The position numbers and the translations under genes are program-made. Positions 1 through 7,606 of a DNA stretch of 36,325 bases are shown piece by piece. A model generated the notes under the pieces. It ran no database searches, was not told the origin of the DNA, and saw nothing but the letters and a program-made list of their open reading frames with translations. The stretch is from Alphaproteobacteria bacterium (GTDB taxonomy: Bacteria > Pseudomonadota > Alphaproteobacteria > Reyranellales > Reyranellaceae): contig JAFKFK010000060.1 in NCBI GenBank assembly GCA_017307275.1, positions 1 to 36,325 on the forward strand, given 5' to 3'. Every line of letters begins with the position of its first letter. Position 1 is the first letter of the stretch.

Positions 1-431
1 TCGAGCTGGAAGAACGAGCCGGCATTCTGGATAAGCGCGCCGAGGCCCTGCTGCGCTGCGATCAGCTCTGAGGCAACAAGCGTCGCCCAGGCCACGCCGA
101 GCGCCACGCGAAGTGCCGTGAGCATGTGCGGCACTGCCAGGGGAATGATCACCTTCCGGAAGATCTCGCCGTCCGTCGCTCCCAGCGTACGCGCGACGCG
201 CACATAGATCGGACTGATCTGCGAGATGCCCTCGTACATGACGATCACGCCGGCAAAAAACGAGGCGTAGAACAGAATGACCGTCTTCGCGAGTTCATCG
301 ACGCCGAAGTAGACGATGACGAGCGGAATGAGCGCGACGGCGGTGAGGCGCTGCGCCCACCAGTGATGCAGGCCATCCTTGGCGGAGCCGAGGCCGCGGG
401 CCCGGGAAAGAGGTGTTCTGAGGTCACTCAT
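1..431 (-). CDS. Chimeric ORF: SdhD N-terminus fused in frame to an ABC permease C-terminal half (partial)
   Basis: Reading leftward from ATG 431 there is an open frame to the window edge (143 codons, no stop). Residues 1-37 read as the start of SdhD, the succinate dehydrogenase membrane anchor (TPLSRARGLGSAKDG, then HHWWAQRLTAVALIPL). From about residue 33 the protein reads as a TauC/SsuC-type ABC permease: LIPLVIVYFGVDELAK, then the EAA-loop region (TLGATDGEIFRKVIIPL, residues 82-98) and GVAWATLVASELIAA. AVALIPL (residues 31-37, bases 321-341) fits both families, so the junction lies there. The SdhD helices that carry the haem-ligand histidine are missing, as is the N-terminal half of the permease. 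A GAGGAG ribosome site precedes the ATG, 11 bases after the sdhC stop. This is either a real deletion fusion or an assembly chimera. The reading is direct; the family calls rest on recognised motifs. Confidence 0.82.
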   Translation of the reverse strand, partial: MSDLRTPLSRARGLGSAKDGLHHWWAQRLTAVALIPLVIVYFGVDELAKTVILFYASFFAGVIVMYEGISQISPIYVRVARTLGATDGEIFRKVIIPLAVPHMLTALRVALGVAWATLVASELIAAQQGLGALIQNAGSFFQL

Positions 432-442
432 ATCCGGTCTCC

Positions 443-841
443 TCAGATCAGCCGCAGGCCGATGATCCACGACACCGCGGTCGCAACCAGCGACACCACG
501 ACGACCAGCCAGCCGCTGCGGTAGGCGTCCTTGATCTCGAAGCCGTAGCCCGCATCCCAGAAGAGATGCCGGATGCCGTTGAACAGGTGATAGAAGACGC
601 AATACAGCCAGCCGCCGAGGAAGATGCGGCCGACGATCGAGCTGTTGAAGCTCTGGAACGCCTCGTAGAAGCGCGGGCCGCCGGCGGCGCAGATCACCCA
701 GATCGCCAGATAGAGCGCACCGACCGAGAGCGCGATGCCCGTGGCGCGGTGCAGGATGGAAAGAATGGACGTGAGCTGCGGCTTGTAGACCTGCAGATGC
801 GGAGAAAGCGGCCGGTGCACCGGCCGATTGGCGACGCTCAT
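443..841 (-). CDS. sdhC: Succinate dehydrogenase cytochrome b556 subunit
   Basis: SdhC is the membrane subunit of respiratory complex II that, with SdhD, binds haem b and ubiquinone and anchors SdhAB. At 132 residues it has the usual length. Both family signatures are present: RPLSPHLQVYKPQLTSIL running into SILHRATG (residues 10-35), and H-x3-G-I-R-H-L-F-W-D at residues 85-96, which carries the haem-ligand histidine. Three hydrophobic segments are visible (about 28-53, 68-90 and 108-130). It is followed after 11 bases by a gene that begins as sdhD but turns into an ABC permease, so the usual sdhCDAB order cannot be followed here. A GAGG Shine-Dalgarno lies about 9 bases before the ATG. Confidence 0.96.
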   Translation of the reverse strand: MSVANRPVHRPLSPHLQVYKPQLTSILSILHRATGIALSVGALYLAIWVICAAGGPRFYEAFQSFNSSIVGRIFLGGWLYCVFYHLFNGIRHLFWDAGYGFEIKDAYRSGWLVVVVSLVATAVSWIIGLRLI

Positions 842-861
842 CGCGTTGAAACCTCAATTGC

Positions 862-906
862 CTTGAAGCGGCTGCACTTTTGTACCGCGCAACCGCTTCA
901 AGTCAA
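862..906 (-). promoter_or_regulatory. Candidate sdhC promoter with overlapping inverted repeat
   Basis: On the minus strand, TTGACT (906-901) and TACAAA (884-879) are spaced by 16 bases, which fits a sigma-70-type promoter about 40 bases before sdhC. A perfect 10-bp inverted repeat, CTTGAAGCGG (862-871) and CCGCTTCAAG (893-902), brackets the -10 and overlaps the -35. That is the position expected for a repressor operator. No particular regulator can be named. Confidence 0.5.
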
Positions 907-974
907 CGAATGTCGGCTTTGCAGGTGGCTTAAGCCTTGGATTCTGCAATGAAAATCCGTCTACCGAACGGCGC

Positions 975-2054
975 TTACGCACCACGCCGTGGCATCAGCA
1001 GCCAATAGTCGAGATCGAGCACGACGGCGGGATGGTACTTGCCGTCCGCCCCCTTGCCCGGCCACGTGCTGCAGGGGCAATCCTTGGCCGCAATGCTTCT
1101 CATTCGCAACGCGCCCAGCTCGGCACGCCCCGGCAAGGACGCCTTCTCCAGCACCTCCGACCAGGCATAGATCGTGTCGCCGCCGAAGGTCGGCGCGACA
1201 TGGCTGCCGGCGTTGATGGCGGCGACGCGGAAGCCATTGGCCAGGCCGTTGAACGACAGCGCCCGCGCCAGCGAGATCACATGGCCGCCATAGGCGAGCC
1301 GCCGCCCGAAGCGCGTGCTCTTGCCGGCGAAGGCATCGAAATGCACCCGCGCGGTATTCTGGTAGAGCCGCGTCGAGAACATGTGGTCGGAGTCTTCGAG
1401 GGTGATGCCGCTTACATGGTCGATGCGTTCACCGACCTCGTAATCCTCCCAACGATAGGACGATCCGGCGGCCACATCGTCGTAGCCCTTGAGCGACAGA
1501 CCCGCCGGCACGATGAGATCGCCAGCCGCGACCGACGGTGCGGTCTTCGGCACGACGGTCTCCGGCACGGCGGCAGCGGGATCGCGCTTGTGCACCATCA
1601 CCCAGCGCACATAGTCGAGCACCATCTCGCCGCGCTGGTTGACGCCGGTCGAGCGCACCCAGACGACACCACTGGCACGGTTCGAGTTTTCGCGCAGGCC
1701 CAGCACGGTCGAATGCGCCGACAGCGTGTCGCCCGGGTAGACCGGCACGCCCCAGCGGAACTCGGCGTACCCCAGGTTGGCGACGGCGTTCAGCGAGATG
1801 TCGGGCACAGTCTTGCCGATCACCACATGGAACACCGCCAGATCGTCGAGCGGCGCCCGCGGCAATCCCAGCGCGCGGGCGAACTCGTCCGACGAATTGA
1901 TGGCGAAGCGCGAGCCATAGAGCGCGACGTTCAGCGCCGCGTCCGCTTCCGTCATCGTGCGTGGCGTGGCGTGGCGGATCTCCTGGCCGACGCGGAAATC
2001 CTCGAAGAAGTTCCCGGCGACCGCTTCACTCTTGGTCTTTGCCTTGGTGCTCAT
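975..2054 (-). CDS. mch: Mesaconyl-CoA hydratase (double MaoC/hotdog dehydratase)
   Basis: The product probably interconverts mesaconyl-CoA and beta-methylmalyl-CoA in the ethylmalonyl-CoA pathway of acetyl-CoA assimilation. The 359-residue protein has two MaoC-like hotdog domains: about 14-155, beginning FFEDFRVGQEIRHATPRT, and about 200-355, with YRWEDYEVGERIDHVSG and FGRRLAYGGHVISLARA. Stretches such as SRFAINSSDEFARALGLPRA and DDLAVFHVVIGKTVPDIS match what I know of the Rhodobacter enzyme. The ATG lies inside the stop of the upstream CoA-ester lyase gene (ATGA overlap, 2051-2054), so the two are translationally coupled. The pair lies just upstream of sdhC on the same strand, an arrangement I recall from other alphaproteobacteria. 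No ethylmalonyl-CoA mutase or crotonyl-CoA carboxylase is visible, so the full pathway is inferred. Confidence 0.88.
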   Translation of the reverse strand: MSTKAKTKSEAVAGNFFEDFRVGQEIRHATPRTMTEADAALNVALYGSRFAINSSDEFARALGLPRAPLDDLAVFHVVIGKTVPDISLNAVANLGYAEFRWGVPVYPGDTLSAHSTVLGLRENSNRASGVVWVRSTGVNQRGEMVLDYVRWVMVHKRDPAAAVPETVVPKTAPSVAAGDLIVPAGLSLKGYDDVAAGSSYRWEDYEVGERIDHVSGITLEDSDHMFSTRLYQNTARVHFDAFAGKSTRFGRRLAYGGHVISLARALSFNGLANGFRVAAINAGSHVAPTFGGDTIYAWSEVLEKASLPGRAELGALRMRSIAAKDCPCSTWPGKGADGKYHPAVVLDLDYWLLMPRRGA

Positions 2055-2929
2055 GCCGCCTGCAGCTCCTTGATTGCCGTGGCCAGCGCCAGGGCACGCT
2101 CCGCCTGCTCGACGTGAAGATTCTCGATCATGCGTCCATCGACGGTGACGACGCCCTTGCCTTCGGCCTGTGCGGCCTTGAAGGCGGTGACGATCTTGCC
2201 GGCCATCTCGAGCTCGGCCGCCGACGGCGCGAACACCTCGTTGCAGGGTTCGACCTGGCTGGGATGGATCAAGGTCTTGCCGTCGAAGCCCATCTCCAGT
2301 CCCTGCTGGCAGACGGCGCGGAAGCCTTCGGCGTCCTGGATGTCGTTATAGACGCCATCGAGGATCGTGAGCCCGTGCGCACGCGCGGCGAGCATGCCAA
2401 TGCCCAGCGCCGTCACCATCGGCAGGCGCATCGGCGTGTGGCGTGCACGCATGTCCTTCACCAGGTCGTTGGTGCCCATGACGAACAAGGTGAGCCGCGG
2501 ATGCGAGCCCGCCACTTCGTCGGCGCGCAGGATGCCCTTCGGCGTCTCCATCATCGCCCACACCGCCATCGACTTCGGCGCGCCTGCGGCGTCGAGCTGG
2601 GCAACCACGCTGGCCACCTCCGCCGCAGTTTCGACCTTCGGCACCAGCACCGCGTCGGCGCCCGACTTGGCGATGGCGGCGATGTCGGCCTTGCCCCACG
2701 GCGTGGAGAGGCCGTTGCAGCGAATCACGATCTCGCGCTTGCCGTAGCCTTTGCTTTGCGCCGCTGCCACGACATTGGCGCGCGCGGCTTCCTTGGCGTC
2801 AGGCGCCACGGCGTCTTCGAGATCGAAGATCAGCGCATCGGCCGGCAAGGTCCGCGCCTTCTCCAGCGCGCGCGTATTGGCACCCGGCATGTAAAGGACG
2901 CTGCGGCGCGGACGAACGGATTTCGACAT
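2051..2929 (-). CDS. HpcH/HpaI-type CoA-ester lyase or malyl-CoA thioesterase (CitE family)
   Basis: This is a 292-residue TIM-barrel enzyme of the citrate lyase beta / malyl-CoA lyase family. Visible motifs are RRSVLYMPGANTRALEKA (9-26), LIFDLEDAVAPDAKEAAR (metal and CoA-ester site), VLVPKVETAAEV, MMETPKGI (metal-binding glutamate) and LIHPSQVEPCNEVF. Coupling by ATGA overlap to the mesaconyl-CoA hydratase suggests it acts on malyl-CoA or beta-methylmalyl-CoA. It could be the lyase or the related (3S)-malyl-CoA thioesterase (Mcl2 type). Sequence reading alone does not separate the two; I lean to the Mcl2 type because of its length and position. ATG 2929 is chosen over a start at 3070 because the family motif begins at once after it; the longer form would add 47 low-complexity residues. 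Confidence 0.85.
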   Translation of the reverse strand: MSKSVRPRRSVLYMPGANTRALEKARTLPADALIFDLEDAVAPDAKEAARANVVAAAQSKGYGKREIVIRCNGLSTPWGKADIAAIAKSGADAVLVPKVETAAEVASVVAQLDAAGAPKSMAVWAMMETPKGILRADEVAGSHPRLTLFVMGTNDLVKDMRARHTPMRLPMVTALGIGMLAARAHGLTILDGVYNDIQDAEGFRAVCQQGLEMGFDGKTLIHPSQVEPCNEVFAPSAAELEMAGKIVTAFKAAQAEGKGVVTVDGRMIENLHVEQAERALALATAIKELQAA

Positions 2930-2970
2930 GTCAGGGCTCCCAACGATCCTCGGGCGAAAACGCGGCGGAC

Positions 2971-2976
2971 TATAAT
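2971..2976 (+). promoter_or_regulatory. Candidate -10 box for pdxY
   Basis: A perfect TATAAT lies 33 bases before the pdxY start, in the 80-base divergent gap shared with the CoA-ester lyase gene. No convincing -35 hexamer is seen at 16-18 bases upstream, so this is a tentative promoter. Confidence 0.45.
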
Positions 2977-3009
2977 GGCGGACCTCCTTGTGGCAAGGTG
3001 CCTGCGTCC

Positions 3010-3873
3010 ATGCGCTTCCTCTCGCTCCAGAGCCATGTTGCCTACGGCTACGTCGGCAATCGGGCGGCAACCTTTCCCCTGCAACGATTGGGCCACGAGG
3101 TCTGGGCGGTGAACACGGTCGAGTTTTCCAACCATACGGGCTATGGCGCCTGGCGTGGCCGCGCCGCGTCGGCCGAGCAGGTTGGCGAAATCGTCCAGGG
3201 CATCGAGGCGCTGGGCCAGTTTTCGCGCTGCGACGGATTGCTCACCGGCTATGTCGGGGATGCAGCCCTCGCCAACGTGATCCTCGACACCGCACGACGT
3301 GTGCGAGCTGCCAATCCACGTGCGCTCTGGTGCTGCGACCCCGTGCTGGGAGACATCGACACCGGCATCTATGTGAAACCGGGGATCGATGCTTTCTTCC
3401 GAGAGCATGCAATTCCTGCCGCCGACATCGTGACGCCGAACCATTTCGAACTCGAACACCTGACCGGCCAACGGATTTCGACGATGAACGAGGCGCTGGC
3501 TGCGGCGCGCTCGCTTCTAGGCAATGCCCATGGTGGCCCCAGGCTCTCGCTCGTCACGAGCCTGCGACGCGCCGACGCGCCGGTCGACCTCATCGAGATG
3601 GTGGCGGTGGCCAAGGAAGCCGCCTGGCGCGTGGCCACCCCCCTGATCGGCTTCGAGATTGCGCCGAACGGAACCGGCGACGCCGTTGCAGCCCTCTTCA
3701 CCGCCCACTGGATCGCTGGCAACGACGTGGCCGACGCGCTGGGCAAGGCCGCCTCGTCGATCTTCGCGGTCCTCGAAGCCACGCAGGCGATGGGTGAACG
3801 CGAGCTTCAGCTCGTCGCCGCGCAGGAACGGCTGGTCGCGCCGCCACGCCACTTCACGGCAGAAAAACTGTAG
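3010..3873 (+). CDS. pdxY: Pyridoxal kinase
   Basis: PdxY phosphorylates pyridoxal to pyridoxal 5'-phosphate in the vitamin B6 salvage pathway in the cytoplasm. The 287-residue protein has the ribokinase-fold features of the family: SLQSHVAYGYVGNRAATFPL at the start, VNTVEFSNHTGYG (substrate lid), CDPVLGDIDTGIYV, DIVTPNHFELEHLTG, and the catalytic GTGDAVAALF (anion hole and base, about residues 221-230). An in-frame GTG at 2998 could add four residues, but its AAGG is too close to serve it, so ATG 3010 is preferred. Only seven bases separate it from the LysE-family gene, which suggests co-transcription. A TATAAT lies upstream at 2971. Confidence 0.93.
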   Translation: MRFLSLQSHVAYGYVGNRAATFPLQRLGHEVWAVNTVEFSNHTGYGAWRGRAASAEQVGEIVQGIEALGQFSRCDGLLTGYVGDAALANVILDTARRVRAANPRALWCCDPVLGDIDTGIYVKPGIDAFFREHAIPAADIVTPNHFELEHLTGQRISTMNEALAAARSLLGNAHGGPRLSLVTSLRRADAPVDLIEMVAVAKEAAWRVATPLIGFEIAPNGTGDAVAALFTAHWIAGNDVADALGKAASSIFAVLEATQAMGERELQLVAAQERLVAPPRHFTAEKL

Positions 3874-3880
3874 AACGGCG

Positions 3881-4576
3881 ATGCAGGTTCCGGGGTTCGC
3901 GTTCAATCCGATCGGGATCGCCATCGAGGGCGCAGTCATCGGCTTTCTGATTGCCGTGCCTGTGGGACCAGCCGCCGCCCTTTGTATTCGCCGCTCCATC
4001 ACCGTCGGCGCCATGGCGGGCTACATGACCGGGATCGGCGCCGCCCTTGGCGATGCCGTGTTCGGTGCCGTCGCCGCCTTTGGCCTGTCGTTCGTTCAGA
4101 CTTTCGTTGCCGAGCACGAAGCCTGGCTGCTCGGTATCGGCGGCGTCGTGCTGGTGATCATGGGATGGACGACGATGCGGCACCGCCCGCGCAACGTCGG
4201 CGACCCCGTGGCTGACGATCGCGAGCATCAGCTCTCGACGCACCTCCACTACGCGACGTCGAGCTTCTTCATCACCGTGTTCAACCCGCTGACGGTGATG
4301 GCCTTCGGCGCCGCCTTCGCCGGCCGCAACCTCGCGGGCGTCGGCAGCAGCCTGCCCGATGCATCGTTGCTGGTCGCCGCCGTGTTCTGTGGTGCGCTCG
4401 CCTGGTGGACGATCATCTGCACGGCCTCGGTGGCGCTCAGGGCGCGCTTCACCGGCACCGGCATGCTGTGGCTCAACCGCTGCTCGGGTGCGGTGATCCT
4501 GGGTTTTGGCGTTGCCGCCCTAATCTCGCTGCTGCCGCTGCCGTGGAAGCAGATCGGCAAAACGCTCGGCGTCTGA
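3881..4576 (+). CDS. LysE-family amino-acid exporter
   Basis: This is a 231-residue inner-membrane protein of the LysE/RhtB exporter superfamily. It opens with the family hallmark: a hydrophobic helix ending in GFLIAVPVGPAAALCIRRS, followed by a second helix with GYMTGIGAALGDAVFGAVAA. About six membrane segments can be seen, and the central NPLTVMAF motif is typical. The substrate cannot be predicted; family members export amino acids or small metabolites. It lies seven bases after pdxY and ends at a strong bidirectional hairpin (4606-4637). ATG 3881 is the only start consistent with the family N-terminus; the Shine-Dalgarno is weak, so translational coupling to pdxY is likely. Confidence 0.88.
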   Translation: MQVPGFAFNPIGIAIEGAVIGFLIAVPVGPAAALCIRRSITVGAMAGYMTGIGAALGDAVFGAVAAFGLSFVQTFVAEHEAWLLGIGGVVLVIMGWTTMRHRPRNVGDPVADDREHQLSTHLHYATSSFFITVFNPLTVMAFGAAFAGRNLAGVGSSLPDASLLVAAVFCGALAWWTIICTASVALRARFTGTGMLWLNRCSGAVILGFGVAALISLLPLPWKQIGKTLGV

Positions 4577-4605
4577 CGCGAGGCCGTCAGGTCGACCATC
4601 GCGAA

Positions 4606-4637
4606 ATCGCCCCTTCCACAATAGCGGAAGGGGCGAT
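4606..4637. terminator. Bidirectional intrinsic terminator
   Basis: A perfect 12-bp inverted repeat (ATCGCCCCTTCC at 4606-4617, GGAAGGGGCGAT at 4626-4637) with an 8-base loop lies between the convergent LysE-family and thiolase genes. The flanking T-runs are short, so termination efficiency is uncertain, but the position and stem are convincing. Confidence 0.75.
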
Positions 4638-4645
4638 GCGTTTCC

Positions 4646-5878
4646 TCAGATCCGCTCGATGATGATCGCCGGCGCCATGCCGCCGGCGGCGCACATGGTG
4701 ACGAGACCGAACTGCTTGTTCTGCCGCTCCAGCTCGTCGAGGACGGTGCCGATCAGAATGGCGCCGGTCGCCCCGATGGGATGGCCGAGCGCGATCGAAC
4801 CGCCGTTGACGTTGACCTTGTCGCGATCGAGATCGAGATCGCGCACGAACTTCTCCGAGACGACGGCGAAGGCTTCGTTGATTTCCCAGAGGTCGATGTC
4901 GCTCTTCTTGAGGCCGGCCTTCTCAAGGACTTTCTTGGCCGCCGGCACTGGCGCGTTGAGCATCAGCTCGGGGCTGTCGCCCATGTTCGCCATGGCAACG
5001 ACTCGGGCGCGCGGCTTGAGGCCGTGGGCCTTGGCGTAGTCGGGCGATGCGAGCAGCACGGCCGCCGAGCCGTCGACGACACCGGAGGAGTTACCGGCGT
5101 GATGGACATGCTCGATCTTGAGGTCGGGATAGGCCTGCAGGATCAGCGAACGATAGGTCATGCCCTTGTCGTCGAGCGGGGCATCGGCCATCGCCGTGAA
5201 GGCGGCCTTGAGGTTCGCCAGTCCCTCGCGCGTCGTCTGCGGACGCGGATATTCCTCGCGATCCAGGGCGAGCGTGCCATCTTCCTTGTAGACGGGGATC
5301 AGGGACTTGCTGAAGCGGCCCTCGGCAATAGCGACGGCGGCGCGTTGCTGGCTGATATAGCCCGCCTCATCGAGCGCCTGGCGCGGAATCTTCTCCAGCG
5401 TGGCGATGGCGTCGGCACAGATGCCCTGGTGAGTCTGCGGATGATGCAGGCGCAGGCGCAGATTGCCGTTGTCCATGACCGGCGGGCCGCTGCCGCGGCT
5501 ACGGTCCATCGACATCATTTCCGTGCCGCCGGCGACCACCAGGTCTTCCATGCCCGACTTGATGCAGGCCGCGGCGAGGCTTACCGCACTGATGCCCGAG
5601 CCGCAGAAACGGTCGATCGTGATGCCGCTCGCCTTGACGTCGTAGCCGGCGTCGAGGGCCGACATGCGGCCGAGATCGCCGCTCTGCTTCGAGACCTGGG
5701 CGGCAGTTCCCCAGATCACGTCGCCGACTTCCTTGGTGTCGATCTTGTTGCGTTCGGCGAGCGCCTTGAGAACGGTCGCGCCGAGCTGCTGCGGATGAAC
5801 CTCCCACAGCGCGCCCTTGCCGGCCTTGCCGACGCCGCGCGGCGTGCGACAGGCGTCGATGATCCATGCTTCGGTCAT
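4646..5878 (-). CDS. Thiolase (acetyl-CoA C-acyltransferase family)
   Basis: This thiolase condenses or cleaves acyl-CoA / 3-ketoacyl-CoA units. The 410-residue protein has complete catalytic features: nucleophilic Cys92 in DRFCGSGISAVSLAA, WEINEAFAVVSEKF, GGSIALGHPIGATGA with the catalytic histidine, and the second cysteine in TMCAAGGMAPA near the C-terminus. A good AAGGAG ribosome site precedes ATG 5878. It lies 27 bases downstream of a short-chain dehydrogenase gene, suggesting an operon for the last two steps of a beta-oxidation-like route (3-hydroxyacyl-CoA to 3-ketoacyl-CoA to shortened acyl-CoA). The physiological chain length or substrate cannot be read from sequence; biosynthetic and degradative thiolases are both possible. 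Confidence 0.93.
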   Translation of the reverse strand: MTEAWIIDACRTPRGVGKAGKGALWEVHPQQLGATVLKALAERNKIDTKEVGDVIWGTAAQVSKQSGDLGRMSALDAGYDVKASGITIDRFCGSGISAVSLAAACIKSGMEDLVVAGGTEMMSMDRSRGSGPPVMDNGNLRLRLHHPQTHQGICADAIATLEKIPRQALDEAGYISQQRAAVAIAEGRFSKSLIPVYKEDGTLALDREEYPRPQTTREGLANLKAAFTAMADAPLDDKGMTYRSLILQAYPDLKIEHVHHAGNSSGVVDGSAAVLLASPDYAKAHGLKPRARVVAMANMGDSPELMLNAPVPAAKKVLEKAGLKKSDIDLWEINEAFAVVSEKFVRDLDLDRDKVNVNGGSIALGHPIGATGAILIGTVLDELERQNKQFGLVTMCAAGGMAPAIIIERI

Positions 5879-5905
5879 TTGCTTTCTCCTTCCTCGGGTC
5901 TCAGC

Positions 5906-6691
5906 TCAGCGCGGCGCCATGCGGATGGCGCCGTCGATGCGTACGTCTTCGCCGTTGAAGTAGCCGCAGGTGATCATCGTATGGGCGACCTGCGCATATT
6001 CTTCGGGACGTCCCAGGCGCTTGGGGAACGGCACCGAGGCGGCCAGGGCCGCCTTGACGTTGTCCGGCGCGCGCGCGAGCAGCGGCGTGTCGAAGATGCC
6101 GGGCAGGATGGTGTTGCAGCGGATGCCTTCGTTCGAGAGGTCACGCGCCACGACGAGCGTGATGCCGACGACGCCGGCCTTCGAGGCGGTATAGGCGACC
6201 TGACCGATCTGGCCGTCCTCGGCCGCGACCGACGCGGTGTTGAGGACCACGCCACGATCGCCGTCGGGCTGCGGCGCGAGCGTCAGCATCCCTGCGGTCG
6301 ACTTGGTGATGCAGCGGAACGTGCCGATCAGATTGACGTTGATGATGCGCTCGAAGTTCTCGAGCGGATATTCCTTCGGCTTGCCGGTCGTCCTGTCGAG
6401 CGACGCGGTCTTCTGGGCACCGCCGCCGACGCCGGCGCAGTTCACCAGAATACGCTCCTGCCCGTTGGCCGCCCGCGCCTTCGCGAACCCCGCCTCTACC
6501 TCTTCGGTCGAGGTCACGTTGACCTTGCAGAAGATGCCGCCGATTTCCTTGGCGAGCGCCTCGCCCTGTTCCTCGTTGAGGTCGAAGATCGCGACCTTCA
6601 CGCCGTGCGAGGCGAGCATGCGCGAGGTGGCGGCGCCGAGGCCGGACGCGCCGCCCGTGACGACCGCCGATACTGTCTTGTCGAGTTGCAT
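5906..6691 (-). CDS. Short-chain dehydrogenase (3-hydroxyacyl-CoA dehydrogenase type II-like)
   Basis: This is a 261-residue NAD-dependent SDR with the classical Rossmann motif VTGGASGLGAAT, an aspartate after the second strand (FDLNEE, NAD preference), NCAGVGGG, and the active-site Ser and Tyr-x3-Lys in NTASVAAEDGQIGQ and YTASKAG. LPGIFDTPLL follows. The overall pattern, including the long insertion after NCAG, resembles human HSD17B10-type 3-hydroxyacyl-CoA dehydrogenases. That fits its place directly upstream of a thiolase on the same strand. ATG 6691 is chosen because GAGAG lies 8 bases before it; a TTG at 6706 would add only five residues. The substrate remains inferred. Confidence 0.88.
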   Translation of the reverse strand: MQLDKTVSAVVTGGASGLGAATSRMLASHGVKVAIFDLNEEQGEALAKEIGGIFCKVNVTSTEEVEAGFAKARAANGQERILVNCAGVGGGAQKTASLDRTTGKPKEYPLENFERIINVNLIGTFRCITKSTAGMLTLAPQPDGDRGVVLNTASVAAEDGQIGQVAYTASKAGVVGITLVVARDLSNEGIRCNTILPGIFDTPLLARAPDNVKAALAASVPFPKRLGRPEEYAQVAHTMITCGYFNGEDVRIDGAIRMAPR

Positions 6692-6825
6692 TGTGGTCAC
6701 TCTCAAATGATCGCCCCCGTCGACGGGGCCACCACAAGTGTTAGAGCATCACCCTCATCACCACCAGCTTGGCCACCGACGTCAGACCGCGCAGAGCGAA
6801 CCCAGTCTTTCGATCAGCGGTTTGT

Positions 6826-6853
6826 GGTGCAAGGCGCCGCAGCACCTTGCACC
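6826..6853 (-). terminator. Possible terminator hairpin downstream of the nitroreductase
   Basis: A perfect 9-bp inverted repeat (GGTGCAAGG at 6826-6834, CCTTGCACC at 6845-6853) lies about 20 bases past the nitroreductase stop, in a 183-base gap that is otherwise featureless apart from a short GC palindrome at 6714-6727. There is no T-run after the stem, so it is a weak terminator call. Confidence 0.35.
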
Positions 6854-6874
6854 CAGGACCTTACGCCGAAGACC

Positions 6875-7456
6875 TCACGCCAGCTGGCAGGTTTCCTCGA
6901 AGTTGAAACGCGGGCTACGGGTGAAGAGCTTCGCCGGATCGCCGTAGCCGATGTTGCACAGGAAATTCGACTTCACCTTGCCGTCGGGAAAGAAGGCCTG
7001 GTCGACCTTGGCATTGTCGAAGCCGCTCATGGCGCCGCAATCGAGGCCGAGCGCACGCGCCGCAATGATCAGATAGGCGCCCTGCAGGCTGCCGTTGCGG
7101 AACGCTGTCGGTTCAGCCGATGGCTTGCCCTTGAACCAGGTGATGGCCGTCTGGTCGTGCGGGAACATCCGCGGCAGATGTTCGTAGAATTCCGGATCGT
7201 AGGCCACGATCGCCGTCACCGGCGCCGTCATCGTCTTCTCCGTGTTGCCGGCGCTGAGCGCTGGCCGGAGCTTCTCCTTGCCTTCCTTGGTGCGCACGAA
7301 AACGATCCGCGCCGGCTGGCAGTTGGCGGAAGTCGGACCCCACTTCATCACGTCGTAGATGGCGCGGAGCTGATCGTCGGTCACGGGCTTGGGCAGCCAG
7401 CCATTGTGCGTCCGGGCCGAGCGGAAAATGTTGTCCAGCGCCTTGTCGTCGAGCAT
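6875..7456 (-). CDS. rutE: RutE/HadB-like nitroreductase (malonic semialdehyde reductase family)
   Basis: This is a 193-residue FMN-dependent nitroreductase-fold enzyme. Diagnostic stretches are DNIFRSARTHNGW at the N-terminus, MKWGPTSANCQPARIVFVRT, GNTEKTMTAPVTAIVAYD, and LGLDCGAMSGFDNAKVDQAF. They match my memory of E. coli RutE, which reduces malonic semialdehyde to 3-hydroxypropionate in pyrimidine catabolism. No other rut genes are in the window, so the in vivo substrate may differ (3-hydroxypropionate metabolism or a quinone/nitro compound). AGAGGAA precedes ATG 7456. It diverges from the radical SAM cassette across a 150-base gap. Confidence 0.88.
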   Translation of the reverse strand: MLDDKALDNIFRSARTHNGWLPKPVTDDQLRAIYDVMKWGPTSANCQPARIVFVRTKEGKEKLRPALSAGNTEKTMTAPVTAIVAYDPEFYEHLPRMFPHDQTAITWFKGKPSAEPTAFRNGSLQGAYLIIAARALGLDCGAMSGFDNAKVDQAFFPDGKVKSNFLCNIGYGDPAKLFTRSPRFNFEETCQLA

Positions 7457-7606
7457 CGCATTCCTCTTTGAAGTTGGCGAACCCTAGCCAAGCCCGTCGC
7501 GATGGTCGAGGCACGCAGCTGTGATCGGGTTACGGAGCCGCAACCCCTTCCCGCCTTGCGGATTATGCTAGGGTCATTGCCAGCCGCGCACACAGAGTAT
7601 TTGTCG

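Noticed and set aside
6714..6727. 14-base palindrome CCCCGTCGACGGGG upstream of the dehydrogenase
   Set aside because: A single GC-rich palindrome in GC-rich DNA with no promoter element next to it; it may be chance.
4781..7471. An 896-codon open frame on the plus strand
   Set aside because: It lies opposite the thiolase, dehydrogenase and nitroreductase genes, all of which have clear family motifs. High GC content leaves antisense frames open; the translation is Arg/Asp/Val-rich without any recognisable domain.
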